Shown one piece after another: positions 41,719 through 50,068 of a DNA stretch of 64,000 nt. The notes below the pieces were generated by a model that saw only the letters and a list, made by a program, of their open reading frames with translations, made no database searches and was not told the origin of the DNA. The translations under genes were made by a program, and so were the position numbers. Source of the DNA: Scatolibacter rhodanostii (GTDB taxonomy: Bacteria > Bacillota > Clostridia > Oscillospirales > Acutalibacteraceae); the NCBI RefSeq assembly GCF_900197595.1, contig NZ_FZLO01000002.1, forward strand, positions 1 to 64,000, given 5' to 3'. How positions within the stretch are numbered: position 1 is the first letter of the stretch; each line of letters begins with the position of its first letter.

Positions 41719-42426
41719 ATGAAACTGGTTATTCAAGACCTTCAGAAAACTTTTGACAAGAAAGTAGTCCTATCTGGTGCGTCTTTCACTTTTGAAAAAG
41801 GAAAAATTTATGGTTTGCTTGGCCGAAACGGAGCCGGAAAAACTACTTTTTTCAACTGCATAAATGAAGATTTAAAGGCAGATAGCGGCAGTTTTGCCAT
41901 AGAAGAAAACGACAGCCTCAGACCTGTTACAGCAGAAGATATCGGGTATGTTCTCTCCACTCCGGTTGTGCCAGAATTTTTAACTGGACGAGAATTTTTA
42001 AAATTTTTTATTGACATCAATCAGCATAAAATTACGAATCCACAAAGCATTGATGAATATTTTGAATTGGTTAAAATTGAATCGGAAGACAGAGATAAGC
42101 TTTTAAAAGATTACTCTCACGGTATGAAAAACAAGATGCAAATGCTGGTCAACTTCATTGCTTCTCCCGGCATCTTACTCCTCGATGAGCCCCTCACCTC
42201 TTTTGATGTTGTGGTAGCTGATGAAATGAAACAATTGCTGCGACGTATTAAACCAGAGCATATCATCATTTTTTCTACTCACATTATGGAATTGGCCCTT
42301 GATTTATGTGATGAAATTATTATCTTAAATGAAGGCATACTGGAAAAAATCGAGAAAGAAAACTTAGATAACACTGCTTTTAAAGACAAAATCATTGCGG
42401 CACTGCGAGGAAATGAGAATGATTAA
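41719..42426 (+). CDS. ABC transporter ATPase of an exporter
   Basis: A 235-residue BcrA-type ATPase: Walker A GRNGAGKTT, a variant signature YSHGMKNKMQ in place of LSGGQ, Walker B GILLLDEPLTSFD and H-loop FSTHIMELALDL. It pairs with the large permease whose gene overlaps its end by eight bases. Such pairs export peptides, lipids or drugs; the substrate cannot be read. Confidence 0.92.
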   Translation: MKLVIQDLQKTFDKKVVLSGASFTFEKGKIYGLLGRNGAGKTTFFNCINEDLKADSGSFAIEENDSLRPVTAEDIGYVLSTPVVPEFLTGREFLKFFIDINQHKITNPQSIDEYFELVKIESEDRDKLLKDYSHGMKNKMQMLVNFIASPGILLLDEPLTSFDVVVADEMKQLLRRIKPEHIIIFSTHIMELALDLCDEIIILNEGILEKIEKENLDNTAFKDKIIAALRGNEND

Positions 42427-43996
42427 CACCTTTAAACAGGCTTTTAAATTAAGGAATACCTATAAGGCTAACGGTTTCATCTTTGGGTTGAAATCTATCC
42501 CTCTTATCAAAAAGCTATTGCCTAATTCACTTTACGCCAGCCGTGTACTTAAGACCTTTGCTGACATTATCGGTGTACTCTTTGAGCTTTTTTCTACTTT
42601 TGTGGGAAAAGCCGTCTATCTTCTCTCTATGATTATTTCGGTCATTCAAGTTGCCAAATTACCAAGCACTAACACTTTTTTGCAGATTTTCTTTTTTCTG
42701 ACAATAGTCGGCGGACTCTTAAACACACATTTATTTAACCCCAGCAAAGATAAATATTATGCCCTGATTCTCATGAGAATGGATGCGCGCACCTTTCTCT
42801 TATCAGACTATTTGTACTTTCTAATCAAGACTTTTATTGGGTTCTTGCCTTTTACGCTTCTATTTGGAATTGGTGTTGGCCTTCATCCTATTACCTGCAT
42901 TGTAATGCCCTTATTTGTTTGTGCTCTAAAAACCATTGTCAATGCCTACGCACTCTTTGATTCTAGAGACGGTGAAAAGGTAAAAAACGATAGCCTACCT
43001 TCTGCTATTGTTATTGTAATCAGCATTGCCATGCTTACAGCTGCTTATTTGCCGCCTTTTTTCGGCTACAGCATAACCGAACCTGTTTTTTTGATTTTAA
43101 GTGCTCTCGTCATAATCGGCGGTGGATTCAGCTTTGCTTATATATGGCATTTTCAATCTTATTTGATGATTTTCCGCACTCTATTGAAACCGGAAAATAT
43201 CATGATTACCAACAAAGAAAACACCTCGCAAACCTTGCGCCAAAATTATCATAAAAAAATTACAGCCAATTTGACACTGACTAGCAATAAAAGTGGTTAC
43301 AAATATTTTAATGAAATTTTCATGAAACGCCATTCAAGAATTCTCACTAAGTCAGCTAAAATAATTTCTCTGATTGCCTTTCTGATTATATCCACCGCTA
43401 TCATTATTTGTCTTCTGGTTCCTGAAGCAAAAACTGCCGCTAACTCTCTGCTGTTGAACGCTTTGCCTTTTTTCCTCTTTGTTATGTATTTTATTAATCG
43501 AGGCGAAACCATTGCGGCCTCTATGTTTGCCAACTGTGACCATAGCATGCTAACCTATCGCTCTTATCGTCAGCCAAAGGCAATTTTATCTCTTTTTGCA
43601 GAGCGTCTAAAATATATCGTGGCCATTAATGCCATGCCTGCAGCCGTAATCGCTTTGGGTCTGCCATTGCTTCTCTTTGCTTCAGGCGGAACTGAAAACC
43701 CCATAGAATATGTCATTCTCTTCGTTTCTATTATGGCAATGTCCATCTTCTTTTCCGTGCATACTTTGGTTTTATACTATCTCTTGCAGCCTTATAATAT
43801 TCAAATGGAGAGTAAAGGGCCTCTCTATGCGGTGGCAAATTCTTTTACCTATTTTGTTTGCTATTTCGCCATGGGAAAAGAGATTTCAACCTTTATTTTT
43901 GGCCTTGGTACTATTCTATTTTGTGTTTTATATATTGGCATTTCTCTTCTATTGGTCTATCGTTTAGCTCCAAAAACTTTTAAATTGCGAAACTAA
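42419..43996 (+). CDS. ABC exporter permease, multi-helix
   Basis: A protein of 525 residues from ATG 42419, eight bases after GAGG; ATGs at 42395 and 42413 are less well placed. About twelve hydrophobic segments are visible (for example FLQIFFFLTIVGGLLNTHLF, IVIVISIAMLTAAYLPPFFG, LFVSIMAMSIFFSVHTLVLY). It is a clostridial permease type that starts with FKLRNTYKANGFIFGLKSIP and has no recognisable FtsX or MacB domain. It works with the ATPase encoded just upstream. Confidence 0.85.
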   Translation: MINTFKQAFKLRNTYKANGFIFGLKSIPLIKKLLPNSLYASRVLKTFADIIGVLFELFSTFVGKAVYLLSMIISVIQVAKLPSTNTFLQIFFFLTIVGGLLNTHLFNPSKDKYYALILMRMDARTFLLSDYLYFLIKTFIGFLPFTLLFGIGVGLHPITCIVMPLFVCALKTIVNAYALFDSRDGEKVKNDSLPSAIVIVISIAMLTAAYLPPFFGYSITEPVFLILSALVIIGGGFSFAYIWHFQSYLMIFRTLLKPENIMITNKENTSQTLRQNYHKKITANLTLTSNKSGYKYFNEIFMKRHSRILTKSAKIISLIAFLIISTAIIICLLVPEAKTAANSLLLNALPFFLFVMYFINRGETIAASMFANCDHSMLTYRSYRQPKAILSLFAERLKYIVAINAMPAAVIALGLPLLLFASGGTENPIEYVILFVSIMAMSIFFSVHTLVLYYLLQPYNIQMESKGPLYAVANSFTYFVCYFAMGKEISTFIFGLGTILFCVLYIGISLLLVYRLAPKTFKLRN

Positions 43997-44109
43997 CTTG
44001 CAATCGTAACCCCGCATAAGTTGTCTTTTATCGTCCTCCATATGACCTGTTAAATCCCTCTTAAAATACGTTAATTCTGCTTTTTTATTCTTAAATCGAC
44101 TTTTTACTA

Positions 44110-44138
44110 TTGACAATTATTAGCATAAATTGTAGTAT
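44110..44138 (+). promoter_or_regulatory. motAB promoter of vegetative type
   Basis: TTGACA (44110-44115) and TAGTAT (44133-44138) with a 17-base spacer lie about 80 bases before motA. I see no sigma-28 pattern (TAAA...GCCGATAA), so expression looks constitutive. Confidence 0.65.
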
Positions 44139-44219
44139 TAGTGGTAGAAATTAATTTTAGAATAGAATAAATATAGTAATAATTTAGCAGTTATATTTCT
44201 TAATCTTGGGGGAATGGTT

Positions 44220-45056
44220 GTGAAACGTTCAAAAAGATCAAAGGGTGTGTCTATATCGACAATTATCGGTCTTGCCATTGGTATGTTTTGTGTTGTATAT
44301 GGTATTATGGGAGCAGGGCATATTGGCTCATTTATTAATGCACCTTCTTTCTTTATTATTGTCGGTGGTTCAGTTGGCAGTGTTGTCACTTCTTTTCCGG
44401 GCAGCAAATTGAAGAACTTCGGTGCTGTTTTAAGAAGTGCTTTTTATACACCAAAAATTAATCTTCCTAAAGACATTCAAACTCTAGTTGAAATTAGCTC
44501 TTTTGCAAGAAGCAAAGGAACTTTAGCTTTAGAAAACTTGGCTGATGAATATAGTCATGATGCCTTCTTACATAAAGGTATTCTTATGATTGCTGACGGT
44601 ACAAGTAAAGAAACTCTCGTCACAAATTTAAAGAGCGAAATTTCATACATGAAAAAACGCCATACTACCGGTCAAGCCATGGTTAGCATGTTTGGTGACA
44701 ATGCAACTTCACTTGGTTTGCTGGGTACTTATATCGGCTTGATTCCCATGCTTGAAAACCTTGAAAACCCTGCTTCTTTGGGCCCTTTGATGGCTCTTGA
44801 ATTGGTTAGCTCCTTTTATGGTGCATTCATTTCTTATGTTGTCTTCACACCACTTGCTAACCGACTCAAAGCTTTTTCTGCTGATGAAGTTTTACGCAAT
44901 AATTTGATTATTGACGGCTTGGTTTCCATTCAAGAGGGACAAAGCCCCAGAGTGGTTGAAGAAAGACTCTTAGGCGCACTCACCAAAAAAGAAGCAAAGA
45001 AAATGTCAAAAACGAAGCAGAAAAAAGACCCTATTAAACTGAAGGAGGTTGCATAA
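44220..45056 (+). CDS. motA: flagellar motor stator protein MotA
   Basis: A protein of 278 residues from the GTG at 44220, seven bases after GGGGG; an ATG two codons earlier is too near the ribosome binding site. Four membrane helices are visible (ISTIIGLAIGMFCVVYGIMG, FFIIVGGSVGSVVTSFPGSK, and two in the C-terminal half near ATSLGLLGTYIGLIPML and LMALELVSSFYGAFISYVVF). The cytoplasmic loop contains the charged FARSKGTLALENLADEYSHD and GTSKETLVTNLKSEI segments that contact the rotor. With MotB it forms the ion channel of the stator. Confidence 0.94.
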   Translation: MKRSKRSKGVSISTIIGLAIGMFCVVYGIMGAGHIGSFINAPSFFIIVGGSVGSVVTSFPGSKLKNFGAVLRSAFYTPKINLPKDIQTLVEISSFARSKGTLALENLADEYSHDAFLHKGILMIADGTSKETLVTNLKSEISYMKKRHTTGQAMVSMFGDNATSLGLLGTYIGLIPMLENLENPASLGPLMALELVSSFYGAFISYVVFTPLANRLKAFSADEVLRNNLIIDGLVSIQEGQSPRVVEERLLGALTKKEAKKMSKTKQKKDPIKLKEVA

Positions 45057-45061
45057 CTCCT

Positions 45062-45847
45062 ATGGCCCCCAATAATAATGACACCCACTCCTTTGAGCCG
45101 GTTGAAGTAGTCGACATCGATATTGGCTTTGATGAAGAAGACGACGATGATGAAGACGAAGGCGGCGAAGGTTGGCTAGCCAGTTATAGTGATATGATGA
45201 CTGACCTCATGGCTATTTTCGTTATTTTATTTTCATTTGCCATGATGAATCAATCTCAGCAAGCTACGATTGCACAAAAAGCAGAGAGTGCTTTAGAAGA
45301 AGTGCAGGGAGAAATCGCTGAGGGTGTTGGGTCTGGCACAGGAAATTATCAGCTTGAATCCGAATTTGATGAAATTTTTGAATTAATCCGCCAAGAAATT
45401 GATGAAAGCGGCTATTCCGAATCCATTCAACTCGAAAAGAGTGATGGTTTTATTACTTTTAGATTTAAAGATAATGTGCTTTTTTATCCCGACAGTCCTG
45501 TCATGCGTGAAAGCAGCTCTGGTATTCTTCAATATATGGGTGATTTACTCTTGAGTGTTGACGCTGGTATTGATTCAATTGAAATCAGTGGTTTCACGGC
45601 CAATGTCGGCAATAGCGATCCTTCCAACTTCTTTTCATGGGAGCTCTCTTCTGACCGAGCTATTTCTGTGTTAAAGTTCTTTGCCCTTACTTGTAATCTT
45701 CCAGAATCGAAAATGTTTGTTTCTGGTTATTCTCACTACCGACCCATTGCTGGAAATGACACAGAAGAAGACCGCTCACTTAACCGACGTGTAGAAGTGA
45801 AAATTGTTAGAACTAAAGCAAGCGATGTTCAAATTTTAGATAAATAA
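45062..45847 (+). CDS. motB: flagellar motor stator protein MotB
   Basis: A 261-residue protein. An unusually acidic N-terminus contains DEEDDDDEDEGGEG. One membrane helix follows (WLASYSDMMTDLMAIFVILF), in which the Asp of SYSDMM is the proton/ion-binding residue. The C-terminal OmpA-like domain binds peptidoglycan (GIDSIEISGFTAN, LSSDRAISVLKFFA, SLNRRVEVKI). It starts five bases after motA. A polyacidic leader next to the membrane is not usual in MotB, which normally has a basic N-terminus. Confidence 0.93.
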   Translation: MAPNNNDTHSFEPVEVVDIDIGFDEEDDDDEDEGGEGWLASYSDMMTDLMAIFVILFSFAMMNQSQQATIAQKAESALEEVQGEIAEGVGSGTGNYQLESEFDEIFELIRQEIDESGYSESIQLEKSDGFITFRFKDNVLFYPDSPVMRESSSGILQYMGDLLLSVDAGIDSIEISGFTANVGNSDPSNFFSWELSSDRAISVLKFFALTCNLPESKMFVSGYSHYRPIAGNDTEEDRSLNRRVEVKIVRTKASDVQILDK

Positions 45848-45859
45848 AGTGATGCTCAT

Positions 45860-45896
45860 AAATGCAGAAATTACTTTTAAAGTGATTTCTGCATTT
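45860..45896 (+). terminator. terminator of motAB
   Basis: AAATGCAGAAAT and ATTTCTGCATTT pair perfectly around a 13-base loop, with a following ATTTTTTTA tract, 13 bases after the motB stop. Confidence 0.85.
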
Positions 45897-46071
45897 ATTT
45901 TTTTAGTTTTCATCTTTTTCTAAACTTACTAGCTTTTTTGGTTATACTAGCCATATAGAATTTTTGCCCTAAAATAAGGAATATAATTCTGCTTATCTGT
46001 CACTTATTTTCAGTTTTTTCCTTGCGTAAATGTTCTTTGGTTTTTCGGCCAAACAAAATTTTTTTTCCATA

Positions 46072-46131
46072 TTGACAAAGTGATTTTTTAGGGCTAAACT
46101 TAGTCAGTTATTAAATCAATGGCTAAGTTTA
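46072..46131 (+). promoter_or_regulatory. promoter and inverted repeat upstream of the KimA-like gene
   Basis: TTGACA (46072-46077) and TAAACT (46095-46100) are 17 bases apart. The -10 element is the left end of an inverted repeat: TAAACTTAG (46095-46103) faces CTAAGTTTA (46123-46131), a perfect 9-bp match. This would suit an operator or a leader hairpin. I found no cyclic-di-AMP aptamer core here. Confidence 0.6.
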
Positions 46132-46179
46132 ATATACAAAGAGAAGATAAAAATTTGAGGTAAAAGAAGGTTTTTTTCA

Positions 46180-48072
46180 ATGTCTTGGAAAAGCGTAAAA
46201 AAGGTTTTGCTCGGCAAAACTTTAAAAAATGATGATTTGGAAAGTGAGAAATTAGGCCGCCTTTGGGGTGTTCCTATCATGGCAAGTGATGCTGTTTCTT
46301 CAGTAGCCTATGCAGTTGAAGAAATGCTGATGGTGTTAGCCCCAGTTTTGGGCGTTTCTGCCGTGCATTCTCTTGGTTATGCCGCATTACCCATTGTTTT
46401 GCTATTTATCGTTTTAGCATTTTCGTACTCACAAATTATATCGGCCTATCCAAATGGTGGCGGTGCTTATGTTGTTTCAGCTGAAAACATTGGCAAAAAG
46501 GCGTCTCTCATCGCCGCTGCTGCCCTATTGGTCGACTACGTTATGACTGTTGCTGTCAGTTTGTCTGCCGCTACTTCTGCGCTGGTTTCTGCATTCCCTA
46601 ACATTGCCCCTTTTAGAGTGCCCTTGGCTCTCTTGTTTTTATGCGTGATTACGCTTCTCAATCTTCGAGGTATGCGTGAATCGTCAAAGGTGTTCGGCAT
46701 TCCTACTTACGCCTTTATTTTGATTATGGTGGCTTTAATTGCAACCGGGTTTATCAAATTATTCAGCGGGAATTTACAACCAATTACCTATTCAGCAGAT
46801 ATACAGGCAATCCACGCTGATACGATGGGTTCAGTATCTATCTTTTTACTGCTCAAGGCTTTCTCAGCTGGATGTTCTGCACTGACGGGGGTAGAAGTGG
46901 TGAGCAATGCTGTTCCTACTTTCAAGGAACCTTCACAGCGCAATGCAAAACAAGTTCTTTTTATTCTTGTTGGCATCATTATGACAATTTTTGGTGGAAC
47001 CATTCTTCTGACCATATCACTTGGTGCCATACCGATTGAAAATAAAACCGTCATCTCCCAGCTTGGTCTTGCCGTTTTTGGCGATGGACCCATGTTCTAT
47101 ATTCTGCAATTCGCCACTTCGCTCATCTTATTGCTTGCTGCTAACACTGCCTATAACGGTCTGCCCACTCTATTGGCTATTCTGGCAGAAGATGGCTATA
47201 TGCCCCGCAAATTCATGCATCGTGGCGCTCGTTTGGGCTTTTCTAATGGTATTATTTTCATTTTTGCTGCCGCTGCTCTTCTTTTGATTATTTTCAAAGC
47301 AGAGACACATCACCTAATTCCCCTTTATGCTGTCGGCGTATTTCTTTCTTTCACCCTATCACAGGCTGGCATGGTGATTCATTGGAGAAAATCGAAGGAG
47401 AAGGGCTATCGCCACAAGCTAGTGATTAATGGGCTTGGTGCACTGATGACTGCCACAGGCACTGTCATCGTTTTCATGACAAAATTTGCGCAAGGCTCTT
47501 GGCTTTTGGCAATTGTTATTCCTGTTGTGGCCTTTATCATGTTTCATATTGAAAAACATTATGAATTCGTCGCTAGACAGCTTACCATTGATGATTTCAC
47601 CGCACACTATCGTAAGAGTATCAGCACAGACGACAATTTGTGCTTGGTGCTGGTAGGCTCTATGAATCGCTCTGCTTTAAAGGTTTTAAACTATGCTAAT
47701 TTGATTAGTAAAAATGTCATTGCACTCAACATTGCTACTGATGATAAATCAGCTGAAAGATTAAAAGAAAAGTGGGCCGCTAGTGGAATTGATATTCCTT
47801 TAGAAGTCATTGACTCTCCCTATCGCGAGCTGATTGAACCTATTGAATGCTATCTCGAGAAATGTGAGGCTGATTTGCAGCCCACACAAATGATTACCGT
47901 TCTAATGCCCCGCTATATGGAAAGCCATTGGGCGGCCAATATGCTTCACAACCGAAACACCTACTATATCGAAAAAAAATTGCGCTCCCATCGAAATGTC
48001 GCCACAGTTTTGGTTCCTTATATTTACAGCCCTAAATTTAAGCCCGCTGAAAAAAAGATACCAGAATCATAA
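46180..48072 (+). CDS. KimA-like potassium/amino-acid permease (APC superfamily)
   Basis: A 630-residue transporter. The N-terminus, KSVKKVLLGKTLKNDDLESE then LWGVPIMASDAVSSVAYAVE, matches the KimA/YdaO type (kRfliGkPLks...ssDalSSvaYa.e). About twelve helices follow (SLIAAAALLVDYVMTVAVSL, LTGVEVVSNAVPTFKEPSQR). The 150-residue cytosolic C-terminal domain has LVLVGSMNRSALKVLNYANL and VLMPRYMESHWAANMLHNRN. KimA of B. subtilis imports potassium with protons and is inhibited by cyclic di-AMP. Potassium import is the preferred call; amino-acid transport is the alternative. Confidence 0.83.
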   Translation: MSWKSVKKVLLGKTLKNDDLESEKLGRLWGVPIMASDAVSSVAYAVEEMLMVLAPVLGVSAVHSLGYAALPIVLLFIVLAFSYSQIISAYPNGGGAYVVSAENIGKKASLIAAAALLVDYVMTVAVSLSAATSALVSAFPNIAPFRVPLALLFLCVITLLNLRGMRESSKVFGIPTYAFILIMVALIATGFIKLFSGNLQPITYSADIQAIHADTMGSVSIFLLLKAFSAGCSALTGVEVVSNAVPTFKEPSQRNAKQVLFILVGIIMTIFGGTILLTISLGAIPIENKTVISQLGLAVFGDGPMFYILQFATSLILLLAANTAYNGLPTLLAILAEDGYMPRKFMHRGARLGFSNGIIFIFAAAALLLIIFKAETHHLIPLYAVGVFLSFTLSQAGMVIHWRKSKEKGYRHKLVINGLGALMTATGTVIVFMTKFAQGSWLLAIVIPVVAFIMFHIEKHYEFVARQLTIDDFTAHYRKSISTDDNLCLVLVGSMNRSALKVLNYANLISKNVIALNIATDDKSAERLKEKWAASGIDIPLEVIDSPYRELIEPIECYLEKCEADLQPTQMITVLMPRYMESHWAANMLHNRNTYYIEKKLRSHRNVATVLVPYIYSPKFKPAEKKIPES

Positions 48073-48153
48073 TTTAGATAAGGTAACTTTGCTTAGCAAC
48101 AAAATAAAAACTTTTAAGCCTGAGCAGATACTCAACAAGTATGGCTACAACAA

Positions 48154-48205
48154 AATAAAAAGAGACAGCAGTAAGTTTAATATCTTGCTGCTGTCTCTTT
48201 TTATT
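48154..48205 (+). terminator. terminator of the KimA-like gene
   Basis: AAAATAAAAAGAGACAGCAG and CTGCTGTCTCTTTTTATT form a long near-perfect stem around the AT-rich centre, some 80 bases after the stop. Confidence 0.85.
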
Positions 48206-48318
48206 GCAAAGAAATTTTCTCTTTTTCGCAAAAAACTTTTCAACTTTCCCTATATATGTTATACTAAAAAGTAGAATTACTCATAATTGACCAATTTGGT
48301 TATTAAGGAGGTGAAACT

Positions 48319-48465
48319 ATGCCCGACTGGAATTATCTGATGTCTTTTGCAATATCGAGCTTAATTACTGTTTTTATTATTATCTCTGCTCTGGTATTGT
48401 TTTTGACTTTCCTGAATCGTTCGTTTGCAAAACTGAACAAAAAAATGCGCAGACAGAAAAAATAA
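48319..48465 (+). CDS. OadG-like small membrane subunit (48 aa)
   Basis: A 48-residue protein starting with ATG 48319, eight bases after AAGGAGG. One membrane helix (ITVFIIISALVLFLTFLNRS) is followed by a basic tail (KLNKKMRRQKK). Position directly before a Na+-translocating decarboxylase beta subunit, size and topology match the gamma (OadG-type) subunit that anchors such complexes. The assignment is by context and shape, because the family is poorly conserved. Confidence 0.65.
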   Translation: MPDWNYLMSFAISSLITVFIIISALVLFLTFLNRSFAKLNKKMRRQKK

Positions 48466-48525
48466 CTTTTTCTAGTGCAACATTCACCCCCCCTATGGGC
48501 ATTAAATTAAAGAAAGAGGGATGTA

Positions 48526-49656
48526 ATGTTTGAGATTATCTTAGACTTTATGAAAGAAGTATTTTTACGGTCCGGATACGCACAATTAACTTGGCAAAAT
48601 GGGATTATGCTGCTAATTGCAGTTCTCTTGATACTATTAGCTATTCTAAAGAAATTTGAACCCCTGCTATTGCTGCCAATGGGTCTTGGTATGTTAGTGG
48701 CCAATATTCCACTTTCAGGCATGACAGCGTTTGACGATGGCAAATTCTTAAATATCCTATATCAGGGTGTCACTTGGGAAATTTTTCCTCCCTTGATTTT
48801 CTTGGGAGTTGGTGCAATGATTGATTTTGCGCCTCTAATTGCCAATCCATCCAGTTTCTTAATGGGAGCATCTGCTCAAATCGGCATCATGATTACGTTT
48901 TTGCTTGCCAATCTTGTTGGGTTTACTTCGCTTGAATCTGCCGCATTATCCGCAATTGGCGGCGCAGATGGCCCTACCACTATTCTATTGACTACTAGGC
49001 TGGCTCCTCATTTGCTGCCAAGCGTTGCCATTGCTGCCTATTCTTATATGGCTTTGGTACCTTTAATTCAGCCGCCTGTCATGAAGCTTCTCACCACGAA
49101 AAAAGAGCGTTCCATTGTTATGAAACCTCAACATCAGGTAACAAAAATTGAAAAAATTATTTTTCCTATCGTAATTATTACGGTGGTTTGTCTGCTTGTT
49201 CCTGATTCTACCCCGCTTATCGGAAGCCTGATGATTGGCAACTTAATTAAAGAATCTGGTGTGACCGAAAGGTTGGCAAACACACTGCAAACTCATTTGC
49301 TGAACACTGCTACGGTTTTCCTCGCCCTCTCTGTTGGAGCTAGTGCAACAGCCGAGCGCTTTTTAACCACTGACACCTTACAGATTATTTTCTTAGGATT
49401 GTTTGCTTTTGTTATTAGCACGGCTTGTGGGGTACTTTGCGGCAAAGTAATGTGTTTTGTTACAAAAGGTAAAATCAACCCCCTCATTGGTGCCGCCAGC
49501 GTTTCTGCTATGCCTATGTCCGCAAGGGTAGTGCAGAAGGTTGGCCAACAAGAAAACCCCGGCAATCACCTTCTCATGCACGCTATGGGTCCCAATGTTT
49601 CCGGAACAATCTCTACTGCTATTTTAGCCGGTATTATTTTAGGGAAACTAAGCTGA
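48526..49656 (+). CDS. Na+-translocating decarboxylase beta subunit
   Basis: A 376-residue membrane protein of the OadB/GcdB/MmdB family. The characteristic segments are visible: PMGLGMLVANIPLSGM, GVTWEIFPPLIFLGVGAMID, ESAALSAIGGADGPTTILLT with the conserved Asp, and SAMPMSARVVQKVGQQENP near the end. This subunit couples carboxybiotin decarboxylation to sodium export. The alpha carboxyltransferase and biotin carrier genes are not beside it, so the substrate (oxaloacetate, methylmalonyl-CoA or glutaconyl-CoA) is undetermined. Confidence 0.92.
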   Translation: MFEIILDFMKEVFLRSGYAQLTWQNGIMLLIAVLLILLAILKKFEPLLLLPMGLGMLVANIPLSGMTAFDDGKFLNILYQGVTWEIFPPLIFLGVGAMIDFAPLIANPSSFLMGASAQIGIMITFLLANLVGFTSLESAALSAIGGADGPTTILLTTRLAPHLLPSVAIAAYSYMALVPLIQPPVMKLLTTKKERSIVMKPQHQVTKIEKIIFPIVIITVVCLLVPDSTPLIGSLMIGNLIKESGVTERLANTLQTHLLNTATVFLALSVGASATAERFLTTDTLQIIFLGLFAFVISTACGVLCGKVMCFVTKGKINPLIGAASVSAMPMSARVVQKVGQQENPGNHLLMHAMGPNVSGTISTAILAGIILGKLS

Positions 49657-49741
49657 CTTTAGTTTTGTAGAAATTATGATTCATATCAATTCATTTGATA
49701 CTTACAACGACTGACTCTTATAATTTACTTATAACATAAAC

Positions 49742-49777
49742 AAAACTCTCCTGTTTTTCATTAGACAGGAGTGTTTT
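49742..49777 (+). terminator. terminator of the decarboxylase genes
   Basis: AAAACTCTCCTG pairs with CAGGAGTGTTTT over 12 positions with one mismatch, with T-rich sequence after it. Confidence 0.75.
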
Positions 49778-49825
49778 CTATTTCTATTTAATATTTGTAT
49801 TTATCTGAACAATGGGAGTAAAGTG

Positions 49826-49954
49826 ATGAGTAAAGCTGCTATTATCGCTGCAGCTATTACGGCGCCTTTTTTATCCCTATATTTATTTTGCAAAAAATTG
49901 CTGCCTTTCATAACAATCACCCCTTTTATTTATATATTATCTAAAAGAGAATGA
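49826..49954 (+). CDS. possible small hydrophobic peptide (42 aa)
   Basis: An ATG seven bases after GGGAG opens a 42-codon frame: SKAAIIAAAITAPFLSLYLF, then CKKLLPFITITPFIYILSKR and E. It would make one or two hydrophobic helices with basic turns. It lies after the decarboxylase terminator and before the convergent arginine operon. It has no clear promoter, and homology cannot be judged, so it may be a chance frame or a small membrane or toxin-like peptide. Confidence 0.35.
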   Translation: MSKAAIIAAAITAPFLSLYLFCKKLLPFITITPFIYILSKRE

Positions 49955-50017
49955 TTCTTCTATCTTAAACCGGTAAAGCTTCTGTTAAATATAGTCAAAG
50001 TTAACTGCTCGTGAAAA

Positions 50018-50061
50018 AAGAGTCACACAATCCCATTTCAGTTTGGGTTTGTGTGACTCTT
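50018..50061. terminator. terminator of the arginine operon
   Basis: AAGAGTCACACAATCCCA and TGGGTTTGTGTGACTCTT pair around a short loop, seven bases after the argF stop. The A-rich side gives TTTTTTCACG on the minus strand. Confidence 0.85.
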
Positions 50062-50068
50062 CATTTCT

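Noticed and set aside
45900-46180. Cyclic-di-AMP (ydaO) riboswitch before the KimA-like gene
   Set aside because: The leader is AT-rich and lacks the conserved GC-rich motifs of that class; only a promoter and inverted repeat are visible.
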